A DNA stretch of 18,616 nucleotides from an uncultured Fretibacterium sp. (GTDB taxonomy: Bacteria > Synergistota > Synergistia > Synergistales > Aminobacteriaceae): the NCBI RefSeq assembly GCF_938030725.1, contig NZ_CALHIQ010000005.1, positions 1 to 18,616 on the forward strand, read 5' to 3'. The notes under the pieces are model-generated. The model was not told the DNA's origin and did no database searches. It was given only the letters and a program-made list of their open reading frames with translations. Shown here in pieces: positions 5,785-13,020 of this stretch (within the stretch, counting starts at the first letter, position 1; each line of letters starts with the position of its first letter). Position numbers and translations under genes: made by a program.

Positions 5785-7755
5785 CTATTTTTGAGCGCTT
5801 CCCTGCGGGATATCGAGCACGATCCAGACGGCCTCCTGTCCCGCGTAGGGCTTGTCGTCGGGGAGGATCTCCAGGCTGGGCGAGCCCAGAAGCCCCTGTT
5901 CTTCGGCGGCCTGTTGCAGCTCCTCTCGCGAGTTGCCTGCCAGCGTGCCGACGTAGATTTTGTTCCCCTGCTGCACGACGGCGGCGTCCTCCAGCTTCTG
6001 CTTCAGGGTTTCCGCGGCGTTCGTGTCGGCGTTAGGCTCCTGGAACGCCTGACTCGCGACCTCCCGCGCCATCGACAGCTGCTCCAGCGGAGAGAGCCCC
6101 TGGCTGGAACGATAGAACTCCACCGCCTTGGCCCACAGGCCCTTTGCCGGATCAATATCCGCAAGCCTGAACTCCAGGAAGCTGGTGTCGACGGTTGGCG
6201 CCCACAGCGCAATGGAGGGGACGGAGAGCTGCACGTCTAGCGCGTCCTTGAAACGCTTTGCCAGGCCCGCATCGTACAGGGAGAGCGCAGCGGCAATGCC
6301 GTTCTTCTCGTCCGCCAGGAAGGCGCGAATCCCCTCGAAGTCGATGAAGAACGCCCCCACCGAATCCTTTTTCAGGAGCTCCGAAAGGGCCGCCCCTGGA
6401 GCGGGCGCCTTGGCTAGGGACGTGGGGTCGCAGAGCCCCAGCGTCAACGCCTCACCCTTGACGCCCATGAAGAGCGGGAGCGGGATGCTGGTAGCGTCAG
6501 CCTGAAGCATCTGATCCCAGCCATCCGCCTTCGCCGGGTTCACGGGCACCGCTTCGCTCGTCTCCAGCTTTTTAAGGAAGGCCGAAGCCGCCCCGTTGCT
6601 ACGGGTCAGGGTCACGAAGACACCCGGAAGCTTCGCGTCCACTCCAATAAGGCACTTCAGCGAGATGTTCCCCCCAACCGAGAGGGAGAAGTCCCCGTTG
6701 ATGAGCGCCTTCGCCTCAGCCTCCGTGATGCCTATCCCTTTGAGCTCGTTGACGGCGCCGTCCCACAACACCTTCAGGCGAGGATTGGAATCCAGCGCTT
6801 GGGACGATAGATAGCCGCCGCCGGCGATCAGCGGACTGCCCTCCCCCAGCGGGAGGATGCGCCCCCCCGACACGGGGTCGACGCCCTCCCAACTCGCAAG
6901 GTACTCCTTCGTCATGGCTTCCTCGACGTTGGCTCCCATGGAAACGAGGAATCGGTCCTTAAAGCCCTCAAAGGCCACCTCAAGGTCCAGGGGGGCGCGG
7001 AAGGTTTCCCGCAGCGCTTTCGAGTCCTCCTCCGTCCAGGTCACGTCGCCGTCCTCGGACGCTCTGGCCTTGCCGATGGCGTCAGCCAGGTCAGGGTCCA
7101 GGTGGAAGAAGGCGAAGTCCCCTGCTTTAAAGCGGCGCTTCATCGACAGCCTCTTGCCGCTGTCGCCGAGGGCTGCCAGGGCGCTCTTCAGGTCCTCCGG
7201 GGTGAGGGCCGCCAGGAGCAGGTTGTCCTTCGCTCCGAGGAACACCGCGCCGTTGACCTTGATCATGCCGTCCATGGGCTCGACCTGCGAAAAGGCCCCG
7301 CCCAAGGGGGACTCATCAGACTTGCTCCCCAGCAGGAGCAGCGACAGGTCGTCAGGCGACGCCTTACCGCTCGCGACGAGGTCCAGCTGCGGCTGAAGCT
7401 CCGGAGGAAAGGCTGCCGCAACCTGAATGGAACCGGTTTTGGCCTTCGGATCGTCCGTCCCCACAAGGATGGCGACGCCCTTCGCCGGGACCTTTTTCAG
7501 AGCGTCGGCAAAGACGTTGATGGAGGCTGCGTCCATTTCCCCTCCGAGAGGGGCGAGGACCGCCAGGTTCTCCGGGGAGAGCGCCCAGCGCACGAGCTCC
7601 CCCACGTCCTGCAGGTTCAGCACCGCGTAGACGGACTTCTCCGGCCTCGTGCTCAGCGCGTCGAAGGGCTGAGCGGCCCAGGACGACGAGGCAACCCCCA
7701 ACGTCAGACAGAGGACGAGCGCAGCCTTGAAAAGCGTCTTCTTCAGGTTTGACAT
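5785..7755 (-). CDS. exported protein of unknown function
   Basis: I do not recognise this 656-residue protein. It starts with a clear signal peptide: SNLKKTLFK, a hydrophobic core (ALVLCLTLGVA) and SSSWAAQPF, with likely signal peptidase I cleavage after WA or WAA. The cysteine in the core is not in a lipobox, so a soluble periplasmic or surface protein is expected. The mature part has no other obvious membrane span. It alternates beta-like segments (AGDFAFFHLDPDLADAI, VGAFFIDFEGIRAFL, GGNISLKCLIGV) with charged helices, and loosely recalls large uncharacterised exported families such as DUF3352; this is a weak impression. The ATG at 7755 has GAGGAGG 9 nt upstream, whereas the GTG at 7773 overlaps that site. 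It follows tpiA by 43 bp and is probably the last gene of the glycolytic transcript. Confidence 0.8.
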   Translation of the reverse strand: MSNLKKTLFKAALVLCLTLGVASSSWAAQPFDALSTRPEKSVYAVLNLQDVGELVRWALSPENLAVLAPLGGEMDAASINVFADALKKVPAKGVAILVGTDDPKAKTGSIQVAAAFPPELQPQLDLVASGKASPDDLSLLLLGSKSDESPLGGAFSQVEPMDGMIKVNGAVFLGAKDNLLLAALTPEDLKSALAALGDSGKRLSMKRRFKAGDFAFFHLDPDLADAIGKARASEDGDVTWTEEDSKALRETFRAPLDLEVAFEGFKDRFLVSMGANVEEAMTKEYLASWEGVDPVSGGRILPLGEGSPLIAGGGYLSSQALDSNPRLKVLWDGAVNELKGIGITEAEAKALINGDFSLSVGGNISLKCLIGVDAKLPGVFVTLTRSNGAASAFLKKLETSEAVPVNPAKADGWDQMLQADATSIPLPLFMGVKGEALTLGLCDPTSLAKAPAPGAALSELLKKDSVGAFFIDFEGIRAFLADEKNGIAAALSLYDAGLAKRFKDALDVQLSVPSIALWAPTVDTSFLEFRLADIDPAKGLWAKAVEFYRSSQGLSPLEQLSMAREVASQAFQEPNADTNAAETLKQKLEDAAVVQQGNKIYVGTLAGNSREELQQAAEEQGLLGSPSLEILPDDKPYAGQEAVWIVLDIPQGSAQK

Positions 7756-7798
7756 GAAAACTTTCCTCCTCACTGAAATTCTTTGTAGAGCCCCGATA

Positions 7799-8578
7799 TT
7801 ACCCCTTTGTGTACGCGTCGTAGATTTCCAGGAACGTTTCCGGCTTCAAGGAGGCGCCGCCGACCAGCGCGCCATCGATGTCCTCCATAGAGAGGAGCTC
7901 CTTGGCGTTGGCGCCCTTGACGCTCCCTCCGTAGAGCACGACGCAGCCAAGCTCTCCCTTTTTAGCGATCTCCCGAACGAGCTTGCGGCTCCAGGCGCAG
8001 ACCTCCTGGGCCTGGACCGAGGTTGCGGACCTCCCGGTGCCGATGGCCCAGACGGGCTCATAGGCGTAGACGATCCTCCCGCACTCCTCCGCGGAGAGCC
8101 CGGTCAGGGCGGAGCGAAGCTGGTGCTCCATAACGGAGAACGCCTCCCCTCCCTCGCGCTCCTCCAGGGTCTCGCCGTAGCAGAGCACCGGGGTCAACCC
8201 CGCGTCCAGGCTGGCCTTCACCTTTTTTGCGATCAGCTCGTCGCCCTCCCCCAGGATGTGACGCCGCTCGCTGTGGCCCAAGATGACGTGGGTCACCCCT
8301 GCCTCCTTCAGCATGGGGATGGAGACCTCGCCCGTAAAGGCCCCCTGTGGCTCAAAGTAGACGTTTTGAGCGCCGATGATGGGCGGGGTCTTCAAGTGCG
8401 CCGCCGCCTCGCGGGCCGCCCAGATTGAGGTGAACGGCGGAAAGACGGCAACCTCGAGCTCCTTTCCCAGCCTTGAAGCCCAGGGCTCGGCAGCGTCCCA
8501 AAAGGCCTTGAAGAAGGCCTCCGTCTCCGCCCTCGTCATGTTCATCTTCCAGTTGCCGTAGAGGTAAATTTTCTTCAT
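7799..8578 (-). CDS. tpiA: triosephosphate isomerase
   Basis: Interconverts dihydroxyacetone phosphate and glyceraldehyde 3-phosphate in the cytoplasm. All catalytic parts are present in 259 residues, a normal length. N9 and K11 lie in GNWKMN, the electrophile is H102 (ILGHSERR), the base is E174 (YEPVWAIGTG, running into flexible loop 6), and the phosphate-binding loop is YGGSV (216-220). The start has GGGGAGG 7 nt upstream. It lies 36 bp after pgk, the usual partner in glycolytic operons, and 43 bp before the exported-protein gene. Confidence 0.97.
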   Translation of the reverse strand: MKKIYLYGNWKMNMTRAETEAFFKAFWDAAEPWASRLGKELEVAVFPPFTSIWAAREAAAHLKTPPIIGAQNVYFEPQGAFTGEVSIPMLKEAGVTHVILGHSERRHILGEGDELIAKKVKASLDAGLTPVLCYGETLEEREGGEAFSVMEHQLRSALTGLSAEECGRIVYAYEPVWAIGTGRSATSVQAQEVCAWSRKLVREIAKKGELGCVVLYGGSVKGANAKELLSMEDIDGALVGGASLKPETFLEIYDAYTKG

Positions 8579-8614
8579 CGTTCGTCCTCCCCTGCAAAAG
8601 TGTATAAGGATATC

Positions 8615-9808
8615 TTAAAGCTCGAAGGGGGCCATGCCCGGAAGTTTTTTGCCCTCGCAGTACTCGAGGCTTGCTCCGCCCCCCGTCGAAACGTGGGAAA
8701 CCTTATCGGCAAAGCCGAACTGGCGGACGGCCGAAGCGGTGTCCCCGCCCCCGATGACCGTGACCGCGCCCGATGCTGTGCAGTCTGCAACGGCCCGGCA
8801 GATCGCCCTGGTCCCTTCGGCGAAGAGCGCGTTCTCAAAGACCCCCATGGGGCCGTTCCAGAGGACGGACCGCGCGCCCTTGAGGGCGGCGGAGAACTCC
8901 GCGATCGTCCTGGGCCCGATGTCGAGCCCCATCATGTCGGCGGGCATGGCGTCGCTGGCGACCGTCCGCGTCTCCGTCGCGTCCAGCCCCGAGGCGACGA
9001 CGCTGTCCACGGGCAGAAGCACCTTCACGCCCATGGATCTCGCTTTACTCAGCGTTTCTCGCGCGAAGTCCAGCCGGTCCTCCTCGCAGAGGGACCTTCC
9101 GATCTCCTTCCCCTCCGCCTTGAGGAACGTGTAGGCCATGCCGCCGCCGATCAGGATGACCGTGGCCTTGTCCAACAGGTTGCCGACCACGGCGATCTTG
9201 TCGGAAACCTTGGCGCCGCCCAGGATGAGCACGTAGGGCTTCGCCGGGTTCTCGCTGACGGCGCCCAGCATTTCGCCCTCGCGCACCAAGAGGTCCCCCG
9301 CGAAGGAGCTGAGGTGCGGGATGACGCCGGCCGTCGAGGCGTTGGCACGGTGAGCGGCGCTGAACGCATCCATCACGAACACGTCGAAGGGCTTCGCCAT
9401 CAGCTCCGCGAAGGCGGGGTCGTCCTTCTCCTCCTCCGGGTGGAAGCGGGAGTTCTCCAGCAGGACCACCTCGCCCTTGCCGAGGTCCCGCATGGCGGCC
9501 TCGACCTTGGGCCCCACACAGTCGTCCACAAACCGCACCTTCAGTCCATAGGCCTTCTCCACGTCGGGGACGATCTGCGCGAGGGAAAACGCGGGGTTCA
9601 CCTGTCCCTTGGGACGCCCGAAGTGGGACACGAGGGCGACCTTCGCGCCCGCGTCCATGAGCTTTTTCAGGGTGCCGGCATGGGCGCGGATCCTCGCGTC
9701 GTCCGTCACCTTCCCGTCCTTGAAGGGGACGTTGAAGTCCACCCGCATCAAAACCTTCTTGCCCCGGACGTCCCCCTGGTCAAACGTCTTCAGTTTCATC
9801 GCGAACAT
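8615..9808 (-). CDS. pgk: phosphoglycerate kinase
   Basis: Transfers phosphate between 1,3-bisphosphoglycerate and ADP. The protein is 397 residues (394 from the inner ATG), the usual size. N-domain substrate motifs are RVDFNVP (22-28), SHFGRPKG (61-68) and ENSRFHPEEE. C-domain nucleotide motifs are GGAKVSDK (197-204), WNGPMGVFE (317-325), GGGDT (353-357) and STGGGAS (374-380). The start is uncertain between two ATGs. The one at 9808 forms a TGATG overlap with the whiA stop, suggesting translational coupling, but its AGGGAG is only 3 nt away. The one at 9799 (MKLKTFD) has 12-nt spacing and fits typical family N-termini. The frame stays open another 290 codons upstream, but that stretch codes for WhiA in another frame. 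Confidence 0.96.
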   Translation of the reverse strand: MFAMKLKTFDQGDVRGKKVLMRVDFNVPFKDGKVTDDARIRAHAGTLKKLMDAGAKVALVSHFGRPKGQVNPAFSLAQIVPDVEKAYGLKVRFVDDCVGPKVEAAMRDLGKGEVVLLENSRFHPEEEKDDPAFAELMAKPFDVFVMDAFSAAHRANASTAGVIPHLSSFAGDLLVREGEMLGAVSENPAKPYVLILGGAKVSDKIAVVGNLLDKATVILIGGGMAYTFLKAEGKEIGRSLCEEDRLDFARETLSKARSMGVKVLLPVDSVVASGLDATETRTVASDAMPADMMGLDIGPRTIAEFSAALKGARSVLWNGPMGVFENALFAEGTRAICRAVADCTASGAVTVIGGGDTASAVRQFGFADKVSHVSTGGGASLEYCEGKKLPGMAPFEL

Positions 9809-10758
9809 CAGCTCCCTATCGATGAAGTCTTTATGCCGCCATCCCCCGGAGGCCCCCATGGCCGGGACGGCAGAGAGGTCACATAATCGTGCAGACGATT
9901 CCAGTGATATTTTACAGTACTTTTTGTAACTGGGGGGGATAATTTTTCCCCCAGCTCCGAGAGCGATGCCTCCGGGTTGGCGAGACGAACCTCGACGATC
10001 CGGCGCATGAGAGGCGGCAGGCCGGGCAACAGTCCCGCGCCGGACACCGCAAGCGCCAGCTCCATCTGTTCCGCCGCGACGCGCAGGTGCCTTTTGATGT
10101 TCACCGTGTCGCAGTTGCGCTCCCGGTTGGCCTGGTTCCGCATGGAGCGTATGATCGCCTTGTTTTCGAGCTGCAGCGAAACGGCGGACAACCCCAGGTT
10201 GCACAGGAACGTGACGATGCCCTCCTGGTTTCGCAGGAGCATCTCCCGCGCGCCGCGAAAGGGCCTCTCCCGCCAGTGGAGATCCGTCCTCCCGAGCAGC
10301 GTTCGCAGCGCCTCCGCGACGGGGTCCAAGGCGACGCGCAGGACGAGGTAGTACCCCGTCCGCGGGAGGTAGAGCCCGCCGCAACTCCCCCACAGGCCCC
10401 GCAGCCAGGCCCAGTGCCGGGACGAGAGGGGAAGCCCGTCGTTGGACAGCCCGGCGGCCAGGGCCAGGAGCTCCCCGCGAAACTCGATCGGTATGCGTAT
10501 CCGGACCCGCCCCCCGCTCTCTGCGGGCAGGGTCACGGCGTCCGCGATGTTCCAGCCCGCGTCGAACCAGGACGTCCGGCGCCACAGCTTCAGGAGGCGG
10601 CGAGCCAGCCACAGCCGGGCGGTCCCCAGGACAAGCTGGTCGCCCCGCGCCGTGAGGAGCCCCGACAAGAGCCCGCCACACTCCGCCTCCACGAGGGGCG
10701 CCTCATCGCCGGGGCACGCGCTCCACTCGTCCCACAGCTCCTCGATCATGGAGTGCAC
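9808..10758 (-). CDS. whiA: WhiA-type DNA-binding protein
   Basis: A 316-residue WhiA homologue, the same length as the Bacillus protein. The N-terminal two thirds match the degenerate LAGLIDADG-like domain, with the family stretch WLRGLWGSCGGLYL at ~118-131. The linker carries the NQANRERNCDTVN motif (208-220). The C-terminus is the WhiA helix-turn-helix (LPPLMRRIVEVRL to STVKYHWNRL, 247-289). Known WhiA proteins control sporulation in Streptomyces and affect division and chromosome segregation in Bacillus; its role outside Gram-positives is unclear. The GTG start has GGAGG 9 nt upstream, inside the 3' end of yvcK, only 4 bp after the yvcK stop. Its TGA stop overlaps the pgk ATG. The last ~20 residues (Gly/Pro/Ser) look like an unstructured tail. 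Confidence 0.93.
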   Translation of the reverse strand: MHSMIEELWDEWSACPGDEAPLVEAECGGLLSGLLTARGDQLVLGTARLWLARRLLKLWRRTSWFDAGWNIADAVTLPAESGGRVRIRIPIEFRGELLALAAGLSNDGLPLSSRHWAWLRGLWGSCGGLYLPRTGYYLVLRVALDPVAEALRTLLGRTDLHWRERPFRGAREMLLRNQEGIVTFLCNLGLSAVSLQLENKAIIRSMRNQANRERNCDTVNIKRHLRVAAEQMELALAVSGAGLLPGLPPLMRRIVEVRLANPEASLSELGEKLSPPVTKSTVKYHWNRLHDYVTSLPSRPWGPPGDGGIKTSSIGS

Positions 10759-10762
10759 GGCG

Positions 10763-11866
10763 CTATTCCTCCATGTGGCGGCAGATGCGGAAGACGATGG
10801 CGGCCAGCTTCTGCGGGTCGTGTCGCACCAGCTGCGCGTCCATGATGAGGGCGGTGGGGGCCTCGATGCAGATGCAGCCCATCCTGCGTATCCTCTCGCG
10901 CTGGTGGTGGTCCAGGTAGAGCGGGTCCGCTCCCCTCTCGTGATACGCGGAGAGGACGTCGTCGGGGAAGGGGTCGCTGTTGACGATGACGCACTCCGGG
11001 ACCGTGCCCAGGGCCGCAGCCACCCATTCGAGGTGCTGCAGGACGTTCATCCCCTCCGTTTCCTCGGGCTGCGTCATCAGGTTGCAGATGTAGACCTTGG
11101 GGGCAGGGGCCTCCCGGAGCTTCCGCGCGAACGCCGGCAATAGCAGGTTGGGGATCACGCTGGTGAACAGGCTGCCCGGTCCCAGAAGGATGATGTCTGC
11201 GCCGTCAACCGCGCTCATGACGTCGGGCAGCGGGCCCGCGTTCTGGGGCTCCAGCCATATCTCCTGCAGGTCCCGCCCGCGCTCCGATATCTCAAGCTCT
11301 CCCCTCACCCGCGTTCCGTCCCTCGTCCGGCCCACCAGCGTGATGTCCTCCGTCGTCACGGGAAGCACCTTCCCCCGTATGGCCAGGAGGTGGTTCATCT
11401 GCTCCACGGCCACGCGGAAATCCCCGCACATCTCGGTGACGGCCAGCAGGAGCAGGTTGCCGAGGCTGTGTCCGGCCAGGTCGCCGCGGTCGAAGCGGAA
11501 GTCCAGGATGCGCTTCAGCGCGTTGTCGTTCTCCGCCAGGGCCACCATGCAGTTGCGGACGTCGCCCGGCGGCAGCACCCCCCACTCGGTGCGGAGCCGT
11601 CCGGAGCTTCCCCCCTCGTCCGTCACCGCCACCACCGCCGTGATGTTCCTCGTGAAGGCCTTGAGGCCCTTCAGGAGGGTGGAGAGTCCCGTCCCTCCGC
11701 CGACGGCGACCACGGAAGGGCCCGTCGCCAGCCTGCGGGCGATGGCGCCTCGAAACGGGTCCTCCGCCCGCGCCCTCCGGCTGAAGATCCGCACGTCGAA
11801 GGCCACGATGAGGAACAGGGTCGTGAATATCCCCAGAGCAAACCCCAGGGCCCAGTCGAGCATCAT
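10763..11866 (-). CDS. yvcK: YvcK/CofD-like gluconeogenesis factor with N-terminal membrane anchor
   Basis: A 367-residue member of the YvcK (CofD-like, UDP-sugar-binding) family. Family motifs are in order: VVAVGGGTGLSTLLKGLK (from 52), VTDEGGSSGRLR (81-92), PPGDVRNCMVALA, GHSLGNLLL (132-140), GPGSLFTSVIPNLL (229-242) and CNLMTQPEETEGM (261-273). In Bacillus YvcK is needed for growth on gluconeogenic carbon and for cell shape. This protein carries a ~50-residue N-terminal extension absent from the Bacillus form, with one hydrophobic helix (residues ~5-23) followed by a basic stretch (FSRRARAED). It should therefore be membrane-anchored with the catalytic domain in the cytoplasm. The start overlaps the rapZ stop as ATGA with a GGGG-type ribosome site, indicating coupled translation; a second ATG follows immediately. 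Confidence 0.94.
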   Translation of the reverse strand: MMLDWALGFALGIFTTLFLIVAFDVRIFSRRARAEDPFRGAIARRLATGPSVVAVGGGTGLSTLLKGLKAFTRNITAVVAVTDEGGSSGRLRTEWGVLPPGDVRNCMVALAENDNALKRILDFRFDRGDLAGHSLGNLLLLAVTEMCGDFRVAVEQMNHLLAIRGKVLPVTTEDITLVGRTRDGTRVRGELEISERGRDLQEIWLEPQNAGPLPDVMSAVDGADIILLGPGSLFTSVIPNLLLPAFARKLREAPAPKVYICNLMTQPEETEGMNVLQHLEWVAAALGTVPECVIVNSDPFPDDVLSAYHERGADPLYLDHHQRERIRRMGCICIEAPTALIMDAQLVRHDPQKLAAIVFRICRHMEE

Positions 11867-12750
11867 GTCGTCCCCTGCCCCCTGTCCCTATGGAGGAGGC
11901 TGACGCCCCTGGAGGGCTGCGCATAGCGTTCGTAAAGCCACTCCGTCACGGCAACGGAACGGTGGCGCCCTCCCGTGCAGCCCACGGCGATGTGCAGCTG
12001 CCCCCGCACCGCGTTCAGGTACTGCGGGATGATGAAGTCCAGGAACCCTCCGGTTCGCTCCAGGAACTCGTTCGTTTCCGGGAAGGACCGCAGGTAGTCT
12101 TGAACCGCGCGGTCGGACCCCGTGAGGGGCCTGAGTTCCGGGACGTAGTAGGGGTTGGGGAGGCAGCGAGCGTCCAGGACGAAGTCCGCGTCCTGGGGGA
12201 CGCCATACTTGAAGCCGAAGGAGCTGAAGAGCAGGGACACCTCCTCCTCCGCCTCGTTCAAGAACTCGAGGAGCAGCCGCTCCCTGTGTTGGGGGAGGTC
12301 CATCCGTGACGTGTCGATCACGATGTCCGCCCGTTCGAGGACGGGGGCTAGAAAGTCGCGCTCTCGCGCTATGCCGTCGCTGGTGGACAGGTGCTTACCC
12401 AGGGGATGGATGCGCCGGGTCCTCTCGTAGCGCCTCAGAAGCTCCTCGTCGGAGGCCGTAAGGAAGAGAATGCGCACCCTCGTTCCGACCGCGTTGAGGT
12501 CATCAACGATCTTGGTGAAGTCTGCCGCGTTCTCCACGTTGCGGACGTCGAGGGTCACGGCTACCCCCCGTTCGACGGCGGAGGGCCGATGGGCGAAGAG
12601 CTGAAAGAGTTGGGGCAACAGTTCGGACGGAAGCCCGTCTATCGTGATGAACCCGAAGTCCTCCAGGACCTTCATCGTCATGGTCTTCCCCGCCCCGGAC
12701 ATACCCGTCACGATGATGAACTGCCTGATGCCCTTGCGCTGTTCGTTCAC
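11863..12750 (-). CDS. rapZ: RapZ-family nucleotide-binding protein (RNase adapter)
   Basis: A 295-residue RapZ/YvcJ homologue. The N-terminal P-loop is GMSGAGKT (16-23), followed by FGFITIDGLP (32-41), the YERTRRIHPLGKHL motif (108-121), and the C-terminal-domain signature GCTGGRHRSVAV (258-268). In E. coli RapZ delivers the sRNA GlmZ to RNase E to control glucosamine-6-phosphate synthase; in bacteria without GlmZ the protein binds nucleotide but its target is unknown. The GTG start is preceded by GGAGG and GAGG. It is the first gene of the minus-strand block, across a 270-bp gap from the divergent macroglobulin gene, and shares ATGA with yvcK. The rapZ-yvcK-whiA order is conserved in several phyla. 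Confidence 0.95.
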   Translation of the reverse strand: MNEQRKGIRQFIIVTGMSGAGKTMTMKVLEDFGFITIDGLPSELLPQLFQLFAHRPSAVERGVAVTLDVRNVENAADFTKIVDDLNAVGTRVRILFLTASDEELLRRYERTRRIHPLGKHLSTSDGIARERDFLAPVLERADIVIDTSRMDLPQHRERLLLEFLNEAEEEVSLLFSSFGFKYGVPQDADFVLDARCLPNPYYVPELRPLTGSDRAVQDYLRSFPETNEFLERTGGFLDFIIPQYLNAVRGQLHIAVGCTGGRHRSVAVTEWLYERYAQPSRGVSLLHRDRGQGTT

Positions 12751-13020
12751 GTCGTCCTCACCTCCGTTGCAGCGGGTACAGCATCGAGGGGCGGCGGGTC
12801 CGTCGCTCTCCCCTGCCCGTTCCCTCTCGTTCCCGTTTATTCTACACTAGAACCCCCTGAGCGGGAGGGGCATTCGGCCCTTTCGCGGGGCCTGCAGGGG
12901 CTGGAAAAACCACCCATGGATTAAACCCCGTGAACGCCTATAATAGTTACGGTGTAGCGCCCTATTTTGTTTCGTCATTCGGTTATTATCACTCTATCTT
13001 AATTTTTAAGGAGGACTGTC
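12751..13020. promoter_or_regulatory. divergent intergenic region with promoters for rapZ (minus) and the macroglobulin gene (plus)
   Basis: No gene is visible in these 270 bp. On the plus side a perfect TATAAT lies at 12939-12944, about 75 bp before the macroglobulin ATG, without a convincing -35 box 16-18 bp upstream. The section from ~12940 to 13010 is markedly AT-rich compared with the rest of the window. A strong ribosome site (AAGGAGG) ends 6 nt before the ATG at 13021. On the minus side the best -10-like hexamer is TAGAAT at 12844-12839, about 90 bp before the rapZ GTG, again without a -35. Neither promoter is certain. Confidence 0.45.

Noticed and set aside
9809..10681. Frame of pgk stays open ~290 codons upstream, suggesting an N-terminal fusion
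   Set aside because: The same DNA encodes well-conserved WhiA in another frame, and the upstream translation is low-complexity Arg/Gly/Pro text typical of a GC-rich shadow frame. Pgk motifs begin only after 9808.
12861..12898. GGCCC/GGGCC stem in the divergent intergenic region
   Set aside because: It is short, has no U-tract on either strand, and is likely a by-product of GC-rich composition.
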